From assembly GCF_003850245.1 (NCBI RefSeq), contig NZ_CP031015.1, forward strand, positions 1,054,001-1,118,000: a stretch of 64,000 nt of DNA, in the 5' to 3' direction. A model generated the notes under the pieces. The model was given only the letters and a program-made list of their open reading frames with translations. It ran no database searches and was not told the DNA's origin. Both the position numbers and the translations under genes were made by a program. Position 1 is the stretch's first letter. Every line of letters starts with the position of its first letter. This stretch comes from Microbacterium sp. ABRD28 (GTDB taxonomy: Bacteria > Actinomycetota > Actinomycetes > Actinomycetales > Microbacteriaceae). Shown here in pieces: positions 18,427 through 26,744 of the stretch.

Positions 18427-19233
18427 TCAGTAGCTCGAGCGCTCCGGGTCAGCCGTATCCGCAGGCGACCACCGCGCCGCCAGTGCTTCGGACGTGCGGG
18501 CGAGAATCGCCACATCGGCTGCCACGAGCACGAAGGAGGCACCCTGGTCGAGGTAGGACTGCGCAGTCTCGGGGTCGAAGGCATTGACACCGACCGGCGT
18601 GCCTGTCGCGAGGACCGCGGCGAACGCGCGATGCGCAGCAGCGACGACGTCGGGGTGCGTCTGCTGACCCAGCAGCCCGAGGGAGGCGGCGAGGTCGCTC
18701 GGTCCCACGAAGACCCCGTCGACCCCGTCGACCGCGGCGATCTCTCCGGCGGCCGCGACCCCTGCCGCCGTCTCCACCTGGACGAAGAGCGACACGTGCT
18801 CGTCGGCGTCGGTGAGGTAGCCGTCGATCCGGTTCCACCGGGCCGAGCGCCCCAGCGCCGACCCGACGCCGCGCTGCCCGCGCGGGGGATAGCGCATCGC
18901 CGACACCGCGGCTTCGGCGTCGGCCTCCGACGACACCATCGGCACGAGGATGTTCTGCGCACCGAGGTCGAGCACCTGCTTGATGACGACCGGGTCGTTG
19001 CTCGGCACACGGACCACCGGCGTGATGGGGTACGCCGCGACGGCCTGCAGCTGCGCGAGCACCGACTCCAGACCGTTCGGGGCGTGCTCCATGTCGATCA
19101 GCATCCAGTCCAGGCCCGATCCCGCGCAGATCTCGGCCACGAGGTGCGAGCCCGAGCACACCCACATCCCTGCGAGCGGCCGAGGGGATGCCGCGAGTGC
19201 GGCCCGGAAGGTCGGACTCAGACGAAGCGGCAT
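18427..19233 (-). CDS. hpaI: 4-hydroxy-2-oxo-heptane-1,7-dioate aldolase (HpaI/HpcH family)
   Basis: This 268-residue class II pyruvate aldolase performs the last step of homoprotocatechuate meta-cleavage, splitting 2,4-dihydroxyhept-2-enedioate into pyruvate and succinic semialdehyde. Recognisable motifs are GMWVCSGSHLVAEI, LDWMLIDMEHAPNGLES, a catalytic-Arg segment (PVVRVPSNDPVVIKQVLDLGAQNILVPMV) and VDGVFVGPSDLAASLG. It starts 16 bases inside hpaH, so it is the last coupled gene of the operon. Gene order and neighbours support the assignment. Confidence 0.9.
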   Translation of the reverse strand: MPLRLSPTFRAALAASPRPLAGMWVCSGSHLVAEICAGSGLDWMLIDMEHAPNGLESVLAQLQAVAAYPITPVVRVPSNDPVVIKQVLDLGAQNILVPMVSSEADAEAAVSAMRYPPRGQRGVGSALGRSARWNRIDGYLTDADEHVSLFVQVETAAGVAAAGEIAAVDGVDGVFVGPSDLAASLGLLGQQTHPDVVAAAHRAFAAVLATGTPVGVNAFDPETAQSYLDQGASFVLVAADVAILARTSEALAARWSPADTADPERSSY

Positions 19234-20003
19234 GTGATCTTTCCCATCGGTCCGTAATCGCACAGCACTTCGTCGCCGGCTGCCACCCACATCGGCCGGG
19301 TGAACGAGCCGGCGAGGATGATCTCTCCCGCCTCCAGGCGCGCGCCATGCTGGTGGAACTTGTTCGCCAGCCACGCGACGCCGGTGGCGGGATGGCCGAG
19401 CACGCCGGCGGCGACGCCGGTCTCGACGATCTCGCCGTTGCGTGAGAGCACGCCGGGCACCCATCGCAGGTCGATCTCATCGGGGCGCTTGTGCACGTCG
19501 CCGAGCACCATCGCGCCGTAGGCGGCGTTGTCGGAGATCGTGTCGACGATGGTGCGACCTTCCAGCTCGATGTGGGAGTTCAGCACCTCGAGGGCGGGGA
19601 CCGCGTAGTCGATCGCCGCGAGCGCGTCGTCGAGCGTGCAGCCGGGGCCGTGGAGGGGGCGGCCGAGCACGAACGCGAGCTCGACCTCGATACGCACGTT
19701 GGAGAACCGGGAGGCGTCGATCTCGTCGCCCGAGCGGAAGACGGTGTCGTCGAACATGACGCCGTAGTCGGGCTCGCTGATGCCTGTCGCCTCCTGCATC
19801 GCCTTGGAGGTGAGACCGATCTTGCGACCGACGAGTCGGCGCCCGGCCGCGATGTTGCGGTCTCGCCAGACGCCCTGGATCGCGTAGGAGTCCTCGACGG
19901 TGGCGTCGGGGTAGCGGGCGGTGATCCGCGGGATCACGCCGTTCGTGCGGTCGGCCTCGGCGAGCTCCGCGGCGATCTGCGCGATGGTGTCAGCAGGCAG
20001 CAT
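19218..20003 (-). CDS. hpaH: 2-oxo-hept-3-ene-1,7-dioate hydratase
   Basis: This 261-residue FAH-superfamily hydratase adds water to 2-oxo-hept-3-enedioate before the HpaI aldolase step. Features include RLVGRKIGLTSKAMQ, IEVELAFVLGRPL (metal-binding Glu pair) and LNSHIELEGRTIVDTISDNAAYGAMVLG, as in HpaH/MhpD. The length is normal. It overlaps hpaI and follows hpaD by 18 bases. Confidence 0.92.
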   Translation of the reverse strand: MLPADTIAQIAAELAEADRTNGVIPRITARYPDATVEDSYAIQGVWRDRNIAAGRRLVGRKIGLTSKAMQEATGISEPDYGVMFDDTVFRSGDEIDASRFSNVRIEVELAFVLGRPLHGPGCTLDDALAAIDYAVPALEVLNSHIELEGRTIVDTISDNAAYGAMVLGDVHKRPDEIDLRWVPGVLSRNGEIVETGVAAGVLGHPATGVAWLANKFHQHGARLEAGEIILAGSFTRPMWVAAGDEVLCDYGPMGKITCRFV

Positions 20004-20021
20004 CCGATGTCCTTCCGCGGC

Positions 20022-21167
20022 TCAGAGCTGGTTGCCGAGTTTGAACTCGCCGTCGCTCCGCTCCGGCGCCCGGGTGTACGAGAAGCCGTCGGCTCCGATG
20101 GTCACCGCCATCTCGGACGAGTCGGTGCGGGCGACGACCGGCTGCGGGTTGCCGTCGAGGTCGAGCACGAGTGAGGCCTCGGTGTACCAGGACGGCACGA
20201 CGGGGTTTCCCCACCAGTCACGGCGCTGGTTGTCGTGCACGTCCCAGGTGACCACGGGGTTGTCGGGATCGCCGGTGTAGTAGTCCTGGGTGTACACCTC
20301 GACGCGGTGCCCGTCGGGATCCCGCAGGTACAGATAGAAGGCGTTCGAGACGCCGTGACGGCCGGGTCCGCGCTCGATCCGGTCGGACAGGCGCAGGGCG
20401 CCGAGCTTGTCGCAGATCGCGAGGATGTTGTGCTTCTCGTGCGTGGCGAAGCAGACGTGGTGCATGCGCGGGCCGTCACCGCCGGTCATCGCGGTGTCGT
20501 GCACGGTGGGCTTGCGCCGCATCCAGGCGGCGTAGACCGTGCCTTCCTCATCCTGGATGTCTTCGGTGACGCGGAACCCGAGGGACTGCATGAAGTTCAC
20601 CGCCCGGGGAACGTCGGGAGTGACCTGGTTGAAGTGGTCCAGACGCACGAGCTCGCCGGGGCTGTGCAGGTCGTAGCGCCAGGAGAGTCGCTCGACGTGC
20701 TCGGTGGCGAAGAAGAACTCGTAGGGGAAGCCCAGCGGATCGACCACCCGCACCGAGTCCCCGATGCCCCGGGTGAACCCGTTCGGCTCGCGCCGCACCT
20801 CGCACCCGAGCTCGGAGTAGAACGCGACAGCCTTATCGAGGTCTTCGGCCGAGCGCACGCGGTAGGAGAACGCGGCCACCGCCGCGATCGGGCCTCGACG
20901 CAGCACGAGGTTGTGGTGGATGAACTCCTCGGTCGACCGCAGGTAGATCGCCTCGTCGTCCTCCTCCGTCACATGCAGACCCAGCACGTCGACGTAGAAC
21001 TCCCGGGATGCGGCGAGGTCGGTGACGACGAGCTCCATGTAGGCGCAGCGCAGGATGTCGGGCGCCGGAGAGGCCGGGGTGGGGATGGGGTTCGCCGACT
21101 GGATCGGCGCTTCCTGGCCCACCCAGAAACCGGAGGAGGTCAGGGTCATGTCGTCGCGGTGGCTCAT
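20022..21167 (-). CDS. hpaD: 3,4-dihydroxyphenylacetate 2,3-dioxygenase
   Basis: This 381-residue type I extradiol dioxygenase opens the homoprotocatechuate ring. It consists of two vicinal-oxygen-chelate modules; metal ligands are apparent in RLDHFNQVTPD (His), RMHHVCFAT (His) and HRVEVYTQDYY (Glu). It closely resembles the Mn/Fe homoprotocatechuate dioxygenases of Arthrobacter and Brevibacterium. The ATG is chosen at MSHRDDMTL; the upstream in-frame residues are not protein-like. It is in the operon with hpaE, 10 bases away. Confidence 0.95.
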   Translation of the reverse strand: MSHRDDMTLTSSGFWVGQEAPIQSANPIPTPASPAPDILRCAYMELVVTDLAASREFYVDVLGLHVTEEDDEAIYLRSTEEFIHHNLVLRRGPIAAVAAFSYRVRSAEDLDKAVAFYSELGCEVRREPNGFTRGIGDSVRVVDPLGFPYEFFFATEHVERLSWRYDLHSPGELVRLDHFNQVTPDVPRAVNFMQSLGFRVTEDIQDEEGTVYAAWMRRKPTVHDTAMTGGDGPRMHHVCFATHEKHNILAICDKLGALRLSDRIERGPGRHGVSNAFYLYLRDPDGHRVEVYTQDYYTGDPDNPVVTWDVHDNQRRDWWGNPVVPSWYTEASLVLDLDGNPQPVVARTDSSEMAVTIGADGFSYTRAPERSDGEFKLGNQL

Positions 21168-21177
21168 GTCAGGGTCC

Positions 21178-22692
21178 TTACTTGCCGAACGTCGGGTTGT
21201 GCACCGTGCCGAGCGTGATGTGCACGGCCTGCTGATCGGTGTAGAAGTCGATCGAGCGATACCCGCCCTCATGTCCGAGGCCGGAGGCCTTGACCCCGCC
21301 GAAGGGGGTGCGGAGGTCGCGGACGTTGTTGGAGTTCAGCCACACCATGCCGGCTTCCACCGACTGCGAGAAGTTGTGCGCGCGCTTCAGATCGTTCGTC
21401 CAGATGTAGGCCGCCAGACCGTACTTCACACCGTTGGCGAGCTCGAGCGCCTCTTCCTCGGTGTCGAAGGGGGTGATCGCGACCACGGGGCCGAAGATCT
21501 CCTCCTGGAAGATCCGCGCGTCCGGCGCGACATCGGCGAACACCGTCGGTTCGACGAAGTTGCCGGTCTCGAAGCCCTCGGGGCGGCCCCCGCCGGCGAC
21601 GAGGCGTCCCTCGGTCTTGCCGATCTCGATGTAGCCCATGACCTTGTCGAAGTGCTCGGGGTGCACGAGCGCGCCCACCTCGGTGCGGGGGTCGTGCGGG
21701 TGGCCGACCCTGACCCTCTTCGCCTGCGCGGCGTACCGCTCGACGAACTCGTCGTAGATCTCCCGCTCGACGAGGATGCGGGAGCCGGCGGTGCAGCGCT
21801 CGCCGTTCAGTGAGAAGACGCCGAAGATCGTCGCGTCGATGGCGGCGTCGAGGTCGGCGTCGGCGAAGACGACGGCGGGCGACTTGCCACCCAGCTCCAT
21901 CGACAGGCCCTTGAGGTGGGGCGCCGCGTTACCGAAGATGATCTGCCCGGTGCGGCTCTCACCGGTGAAGGAGATCAGCGGCACGTCGGGGTGCTTCACC
22001 AGCGCGTCTCCAGCCTCTTCGCCGAGACCGTTGACGAGGTTGAACACGCCGGTCGGAAGGCCAGCCTCCTCGAAGATGCCCGCCCACAGCGACGCCGAGA
22101 GCGGCGTGAACTCGGCGGGCTTGAGCACGACGGTGTTGCCGGTCGCGAGGGCGGGTCCGAGCTTCCACGACTCGAGCATGAACGGCGTGTTCCACGGCGT
22201 GATGAGGCCGGCGACCCCGATCGGCTTGCGGTTGACGTAGTTGATCTGGCGCCCCGGCACCTTGTAGGTGTCGTCGGACTGCGCGACGATCAGGTCGGCG
22301 AAGAAGCGGAAGTTCTCCGCCGCGCGGCGCGCCTGGCCGAGAGCCTGGGTGATCGGCAGGCCCGAATCGAACGATTCCAGTTCGGCGAGGCGGGCGTCGC
22401 GCGACTCGACGATGTCGGCGATGCGGTGGAGGATCCGCGAACGCTCGCGCGGCAGCATCCTCGGCCACGGCCCCTCGGTGAACGCCACGCGCGCGGCGGC
22501 GACGGCACGATCGATATCGGCCTTCTTTCCGGCCGCTGCGGTGAGGTAGGTCTCGTTCGAGACCGGGTCGAGCACATCGAAGGTCGCGCCGTCGAGCGAG
22601 TCGACGAACTCGCCGCCGATGTAGTGCTGGATGTGGCCGGGCAGATCAGCGGGCACATGCCGCTCGGTGGTGCGCGCAGCGGTGTCTGTCAT
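21178..22692 (-). CDS. hpaE: 5-carboxymethyl-2-hydroxymuconate semialdehyde dehydrogenase
   Basis: This 504-residue NAD-dependent aldehyde dehydrogenase oxidises the HpaD ring-cleavage product. Motifs are PWNTPFMLESWKLGPALATGN (cofactor and active-site Asn), FTGESRTG, the general base Glu in SMELGGKSPAVVFADAD and the nucleophile Cys in NGERCTAGSRILV. The length matches HpaE. It sits between the GntR gene (18 bases upstream) and hpaD. Confidence 0.94.
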   Translation of the reverse strand: MTDTAARTTERHVPADLPGHIQHYIGGEFVDSLDGATFDVLDPVSNETYLTAAAGKKADIDRAVAAARVAFTEGPWPRMLPRERSRILHRIADIVESRDARLAELESFDSGLPITQALGQARRAAENFRFFADLIVAQSDDTYKVPGRQINYVNRKPIGVAGLITPWNTPFMLESWKLGPALATGNTVVLKPAEFTPLSASLWAGIFEEAGLPTGVFNLVNGLGEEAGDALVKHPDVPLISFTGESRTGQIIFGNAAPHLKGLSMELGGKSPAVVFADADLDAAIDATIFGVFSLNGERCTAGSRILVEREIYDEFVERYAAQAKRVRVGHPHDPRTEVGALVHPEHFDKVMGYIEIGKTEGRLVAGGGRPEGFETGNFVEPTVFADVAPDARIFQEEIFGPVVAITPFDTEEEALELANGVKYGLAAYIWTNDLKRAHNFSQSVEAGMVWLNSNNVRDLRTPFGGVKASGLGHEGGYRSIDFYTDQQAVHITLGTVHNPTFGK

Positions 22693-22710
22693 GGTGCTCC
22701 TTCGCGAGGG

Positions 22711-23412
22711 TCAGAAGGCCGGGAGGCCGAGGGTCTCGTCGGGGTGTTCGTGGATCATGTAGGCATCGAGCGTCGCCGAACGGTGGCGCCGTGCGGCTTT
22801 CTCGATCTCGCCGAGGGGTGCACCGGTCTCGATGAGCCGCAGGATGTTCTCGTGCTCCTGGACGGACTCCTGCGCACGGCCGGGGACGAAGCTGAACGTC
22901 GAATCGCGCAGGTGCCCGAGACGCCCCCACTCCGCTTCGACGAGCTCGAGCATCCTCGGGTTCGCGCACTTGCCGTAGAGCGTGGCGTGGAACTCCTGGT
23001 TCAGGCGGGTGAAGGAGCGCGGGTCGAAGTCGGCGAGCGATTCGATCATCCGCTCGTTCACCTGCCGGGCATGACGGATGTCGTCGATACTCAATCGCCG
23101 CGCGGCCAACGCCGTCGCGGTGCCTTCCAGGATCGACAGAGCCTGCATGCTGAACCGGTACTGCGTGTCGTCGACCATCGAGACCCGCGCCCCCACATTG
23201 CGCTCGAACGTCACGAGCCCCTCGGCCTCGAGCTGCCGGATCGCTTCGCGCACCGGCACCACGCTCATGTCGAGCTCGGCGGCGATGGTGCCGAGCACCA
23301 GCCGGTACCCCGGAGTGAACTCCTGCGACGCGATACGCTCCTTCACCCAGTGGTAGGCGCGTTGCGACTTGCTGAGGCTCGATGCCGGTGCGGTCACCTC
23401 TCCGCTCGCCAT
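22711..23412 (-). CDS. GntR-family (FCD) regulator of the hpa operon
   Basis: This 233-residue repressor has an N-terminal winged helix (AYHWVKERIASQEFTPG, VPVREAIRQLEAEGLV) and a C-terminal FCD all-helical ligand-binding domain. The FCD domain includes a metal-site-like RLNQEFHATLYG and QEHENILRLIETG. It lies inside the catabolic operon, overlapping the upstream hpaG-rraA gene by 19 bases, so it is co-transcribed with the enzymes. Candidate operators are TCGTATATTATC at 24931 and its near copy at 18376. The ligand is presumably 4-hydroxyphenylacetate or a pathway intermediate (inference). Confidence 0.88.
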   Translation of the reverse strand: MASGEVTAPASSLSKSQRAYHWVKERIASQEFTPGYRLVLGTIAAELDMSVVPVREAIRQLEAEGLVTFERNVGARVSMVDDTQYRFSMQALSILEGTATALAARRLSIDDIRHARQVNERMIESLADFDPRSFTRLNQEFHATLYGKCANPRMLELVEAEWGRLGHLRDSTFSFVPGRAQESVQEHENILRLIETGAPLGEIEKAARRHRSATLDAYMIHEHPDETLGLPAF

Positions 23413-24893
23413 GCGAGGTACCGTTCCTTCCACTCGCCGGTGAGCGGGAAGAGTCCGTCGACCGGATGCCCCTGGGCGACCTGTTCGGCGATCCAGCCGT
23501 CTTCGACCTCCTGCTCCAGGGCCGCATCGACGATCTCTTCGACCATCGACGGCGGGATCACGATGACGCCGTCCGCGTCGCCGACGAGGATGTCGCCGGG
23601 CTGGACGGTGGTTCCACCGCACGCGATCGTGAGGTCGGCGTCCCACGGCACGTGGCGGCGGCCGAGCACCGCGGGGTGCGCGCCGGCGGTGTAGACCGGA
23701 ATGCCGACCGCAGCCACGGCGTCGACATCTCGGACGCCGCCGTCGGTCACGATGCCCGCTGCGCCGCGGGCGTGTGCGCGGATGGCCAGGATGTCGCCGA
23801 GCGTGCCCGACCCGGCCTCGCCCCGCGCTTCGATGACCAGCACCTCGCCGTCGCCCACCGCGTCGAAGGCACGCTTCTGGGCGTTGTAGCCGCCGCCGTG
23901 GCTGTCGAAGAGGTCTTCTCTGTTGGGAACGAAGCGCAGCGTGCGGGCCAGGCCCACGAGCTTCTTTCCGGGGTGGAGTGGGCGGACGCCGTCGATCGTG
24001 ACGTTGTTCAGGCCGCGCTTGCGAAGCTGCTGCGACAGCCCCGCGACCGGGGTGCGCTCGAGCTTGGCGCGCACGTCGGCTGACAGCCCCGAGGTCGGAT
24101 CGGCGCCCAGCCCCGCAGCCTCGCGTGAACCCCACGCCTCGGCTCGCTGCAGGTCGTCGACGGCGGGAAGGGAGCCGACGCGGGGGTCGAACCCCTTTTC
24201 GCCCTGCACGACCGTCGTGCGCAGCCTCCCGGAGGAGGGGGCGCCGGGCGCGTTCGGGGCGTCCACCTCGACCTCGACGACGTCGCCGGGGACGACGACC
24301 GACGATCCCGCCGGCGTGCCGGTGAGGATGACGTCGCCGCGTTCGAGGGTCATGTGCTGAGACAGATCGGCGACGAGCTGGGCGAGGGGGAAGATCATCC
24401 CGGCGGTGGTGTCATTCTGTGCCAGCTCGCCGTTCACCCAGGCGCGGACACGGAGGCCGCCCGGATCGATCTCGCTCGCGGTGATGAGTCGAGCGCCGAT
24501 CGGGGTGTAGCCGTCGCGGCCCTTGGAGCGGACGTTCGATCCCTTGTCATTCGCGCGCAGGTCGTAGAGACCGAAGTCGTTGGATGCGGTGACCCATCCG
24601 ACGTGCGCCCAGGCCTCGTCGACGCCGACACGGCGGGCGTCGCGGCCGATGATCAGCGCGACCTCTGCCTCGAAGGCGAGCAGCTCGGTGCCGGCCGGGC
24701 GCTCGATGGTGTCGCCGGAGGCGGCCACGGAGCTCGATGGCTTGAAGAAGTAGGACGGCGTTGCGGGGCGGCGTCCGCGCTGGTCGGCACGCGAGGCGTA
24801 GCTGAGGTGGATCGCCACGATCTTCCCCGGGCGCTGGGGGAGCGCAGAGAAACGCCGATCGGCGGCATCCGTCACTGCGATGTCTTCAGTCAT
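23394..24893 (-). CDS. HpaG-like FAH-family enzyme fused to an RraA-like domain
   Basis: This 499-residue two-domain protein has residues about 20-235 forming a fumarylacetoacetate-hydrolase domain (LLAFEAEVALIIGRDARRV, ASNDFGLYDLRAND, SKGRDGYTPIGARL, LTGTPAGSSVVVPGDVVEVEV). This corresponds to HpaG, the decarboxylase/isomerase giving 2-oxo-hept-3-enedioate. Residues about 270-480 form an RraA/HMG-aldolase-like domain with the conserved VTDGGVRDVD (383-391) and GDILVGDADGVIVIP. The ATG has GAGGGAG upstream. It is the first gene of the operon. The fused domain may supply another oxoacid decarboxylase/aldolase or replace the missing HpaF isomerase; that is open. Confidence 0.88.
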   Translation of the reverse strand: MTEDIAVTDAADRRFSALPQRPGKIVAIHLSYASRADQRGRRPATPSYFFKPSSSVAASGDTIERPAGTELLAFEAEVALIIGRDARRVGVDEAWAHVGWVTASNDFGLYDLRANDKGSNVRSKGRDGYTPIGARLITASEIDPGGLRVRAWVNGELAQNDTTAGMIFPLAQLVADLSQHMTLERGDVILTGTPAGSSVVVPGDVVEVEVDAPNAPGAPSSGRLRTTVVQGEKGFDPRVGSLPAVDDLQRAEAWGSREAAGLGADPTSGLSADVRAKLERTPVAGLSQQLRKRGLNNVTIDGVRPLHPGKKLVGLARTLRFVPNREDLFDSHGGGYNAQKRAFDAVGDGEVLVIEARGEAGSGTLGDILAIRAHARGAAGIVTDGGVRDVDAVAAVGIPVYTAGAHPAVLGRRHVPWDADLTIACGGTTVQPGDILVGDADGVIVIPPSMVEEIVDAALEQEVEDGWIAEQVAQGHPVDGLFPLTGEWKERYLAWRAER

Positions 24894-24913
24894 GAGCTCC
24901 CTCGCTTCCGCAC

Positions 24914-24944
24914 TTGCGGCATATTCCAAATCGTATATTATCGA
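24914..24944. promoter_or_regulatory. hpa/permease divergent promoter and operator
   Basis: On the plus strand TTGCGG (24914-24919) and TATTAT (24936-24941) are 16 bases apart and form a promoter for the permease. TCGTATATTATCGA (24931-24944) overlaps the -10 and is an imperfect palindrome with TCG/CGA ends. The minus-strand promoter for hpaG must use the same AT-rich patch. Binding by the GntR protein is predicted. Confidence 0.55.
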
Positions 24945-25010
24945 CACCGCACCGGCAAGCGAGACATCGTGCACCGCCGGAGACAACGTCGTCACGAGGA
25001 GTCACGGAAG

Positions 25011-26393
25011 ATGAGCGAGACATCGCAACAGGGGTTCACGCCCACCGGCACGATCAGCACACCGACGGACCGCCGCCGCGTCGTGTTCGCCACCGTGGTG
25101 GGAACCACGGTCGAGTGGTACGACTTCTTCATCTACGCCCAGGCGGCGGGACTGGTCTTCGCCCAGCTGTTCTTCGCGCCGCTCGGCGAGACGATGGGCA
25201 TCATCCTGTCGTTCCTCACGGTCGGGATCAGCTTCCTGTTCCGCCCGCTCGGCGCCTTCCTCGCCGGTCACTACGGTGACAAGTACGGGCGCCGGATCGT
25301 GCTCGTGATCACCCTCGTGCTCATGGGGGTCGCGACGACCCTCGTCGGCCTCCTGCCCACCTACGCGGCCATCGGCGTCGCCGCGCCCATCCTGCTCATC
25401 GTCCTGCGTATCCTGCAGGGCGTCTCGGCAGGCGGCGAGTGGGGCGGCGCGGTGCTGATGGCCGTCGAACACGCCCCCACGCGCAAGCGCGGGCTCTTCG
25501 GCGCGTCACCGCAGATCGGTGTGCCGATCGGCCTGCTCCTCGCGTCCGGGATGATGGCGCTGATGTCGGTCCTCGCCCCCGGGGACGCCTTCCTCGAGTG
25601 GGGGTGGCGCGTGCCGTTCCTCTTCTCGATCGTGCTCATCCTCGTCGGCTACTACATCCGTCGCCGCGTCGAGGAGAGCCCGGTCTTCGTCGAGCTGGCC
25701 GAGCGCAAGGAGCGCACCCGCACCCCGATCGCGCAGCTGTTCCGCAAGCACGCCCTGCTGGTCTTCATCGCCGCGCTCGTCTTCGCCGGCAACAACGCGG
25801 TCGGCTACATGACCACCGGCGGCTACATCCAGAACTACGCGACCAACCCCGAGGGCCCGCTGGCGATGGAGCGCAGCAGCGTGCTCCTCGCCGTCACCGG
25901 TTCCGCGGTGTTCTGGCTGGTCTCCACCTGGATCGCCGGATGGCTCAGCGACAAGATCGGTCGCCGCACGACGTACATCGGTGGATGGCTCCTGCAGCTG
26001 GTGGGGGTGTTCACCCTGTTCCCCCTCGTGAACACCGGTGACATCGGTCTCCTCTTCGCCGGGTTGGCGATCCTCGCCATCGGGCTCGGCTTCACCTACG
26101 GCCAGCAGGCGGCGTACTACGCCGAGCTGTTCCCGGCCTCCATCCGGTTCTCGGGAGTGTCGATCTCGTACGCGATCGGCGCCATTCTCGGAGGCGCGTT
26201 CGCCCCGACCATCGCAACCGCCCTGGTGCAGGCGACCGGTTCCACCTGGTCGGTCGCCCTCTACCTCGCGGGGATGACGGTGCTGGGCCTGACGGCGACG
26301 CTCGTGCTGCGCGACCGCACCGGCATCCCGCTCGGTCCTGATTTCGAGGCGGAGCAGGCCAAGAGTCCGATCTACGGGATGGTGAAGGCCTGA
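25011..26393 (+). CDS. MFS transporter, metabolite:H+ symporter (MHS) type
   Basis: This 460-residue, 12-segment permease has the MHS hallmarks VVGTTVEWYDFFIYAQAAGLVF, HYGDKYGRR, GGEWGGAVLMAVEHAP and RRRVEESPVF. MHS carriers take up organic acids with protons. Being divergent from the hpa operon and sharing its operator, it most likely imports 4-hydroxyphenylacetate or homoprotocatechuate. The ATG follows GGAAG. The open frame extends further upstream, but that part lies antisense to hpaG. Confidence 0.92.
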   Translation: MSETSQQGFTPTGTISTPTDRRRVVFATVVGTTVEWYDFFIYAQAAGLVFAQLFFAPLGETMGIILSFLTVGISFLFRPLGAFLAGHYGDKYGRRIVLVITLVLMGVATTLVGLLPTYAAIGVAAPILLIVLRILQGVSAGGEWGGAVLMAVEHAPTRKRGLFGASPQIGVPIGLLLASGMMALMSVLAPGDAFLEWGWRVPFLFSIVLILVGYYIRRRVEESPVFVELAERKERTRTPIAQLFRKHALLVFIAALVFAGNNAVGYMTTGGYIQNYATNPEGPLAMERSSVLLAVTGSAVFWLVSTWIAGWLSDKIGRRTTYIGGWLLQLVGVFTLFPLVNTGDIGLLFAGLAILAIGLGFTYGQQAAYYAELFPASIRFSGVSISYAIGAILGGAFAPTIATALVQATGSTWSVALYLAGMTVLGLTATLVLRDRTGIPLGPDFEAEQAKSPIYGMVKA

Positions 26394-26440
26394 CCCCTGA
26401 CCGGCGGGCCGTGCCGCGGGCGCGCTGCCGCGTGTCGGGT

Positions 26441-26446
26441 TAGCAT
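26441..26446 (+). promoter_or_regulatory. -10 box of leaderless S4 gene
   Basis: TAGCAT lies six bases before the ATG at 26453, with no convincing Shine-Dalgarno spacing. Confidence 0.5.
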
Positions 26447-26452
26447 TCGAGG

Positions 26453-26680
26453 ATGCCGGATGCGACGCCGATCACCGACGTCTCGATCGGGGGCGAGAGC
26501 ATCCGCCTCGGACAGTTCCTGAAGTTCGCCGGCGTGCTGGACTCAGGCGGTGACGTCAAAGAGGCGATCATCGACGGGTTCGTGAGGGTGAACGACGAGG
26601 TGGAGCGCCGCCGGGGGCGGCAGCTCCAGCTCGGCGATGTCGTGGCATTCGAAGGTCGCCGGGTACGCGTCTGCGCATGA
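26453..26680 (+). CDS. S4-domain RNA-binding protein (YbcJ-like)
   Basis: This 75-residue protein consists of a single S4 domain. IRLGQFLKFAGVLDSGGDVKEAI and DGFVRVNDEVERRRGRQLQLGDVV form the helix-strand RNA-binding surface. Homologues (YbcJ/YaaA type) bind structured RNA; a role in ribosome function is presumed. It is a stand-alone gene, 64 bases before the photolyase-like gene. Confidence 0.88.
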   Translation: MPDATPITDVSIGGESIRLGQFLKFAGVLDSGGDVKEAIIDGFVRVNDEVERRRGRQLQLGDVVAFEGRRVRVCA

Positions 26681-26732
26681 TCGGCTGCGTCCCCGGCGTC
26701 TGCTGACGACCCTCGCCCCATCGGGAGCGACA

Positions 26733-26738
26733 CATAAT
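26733..26738 (+). promoter_or_regulatory. -10 box of leaderless photolyase-like gene
   Basis: CATAAT (five of six bases of TATAAT) lies six bases before the ATG at 26745. Confidence 0.45.
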
Positions 26739-26744
26739 GGCGGC

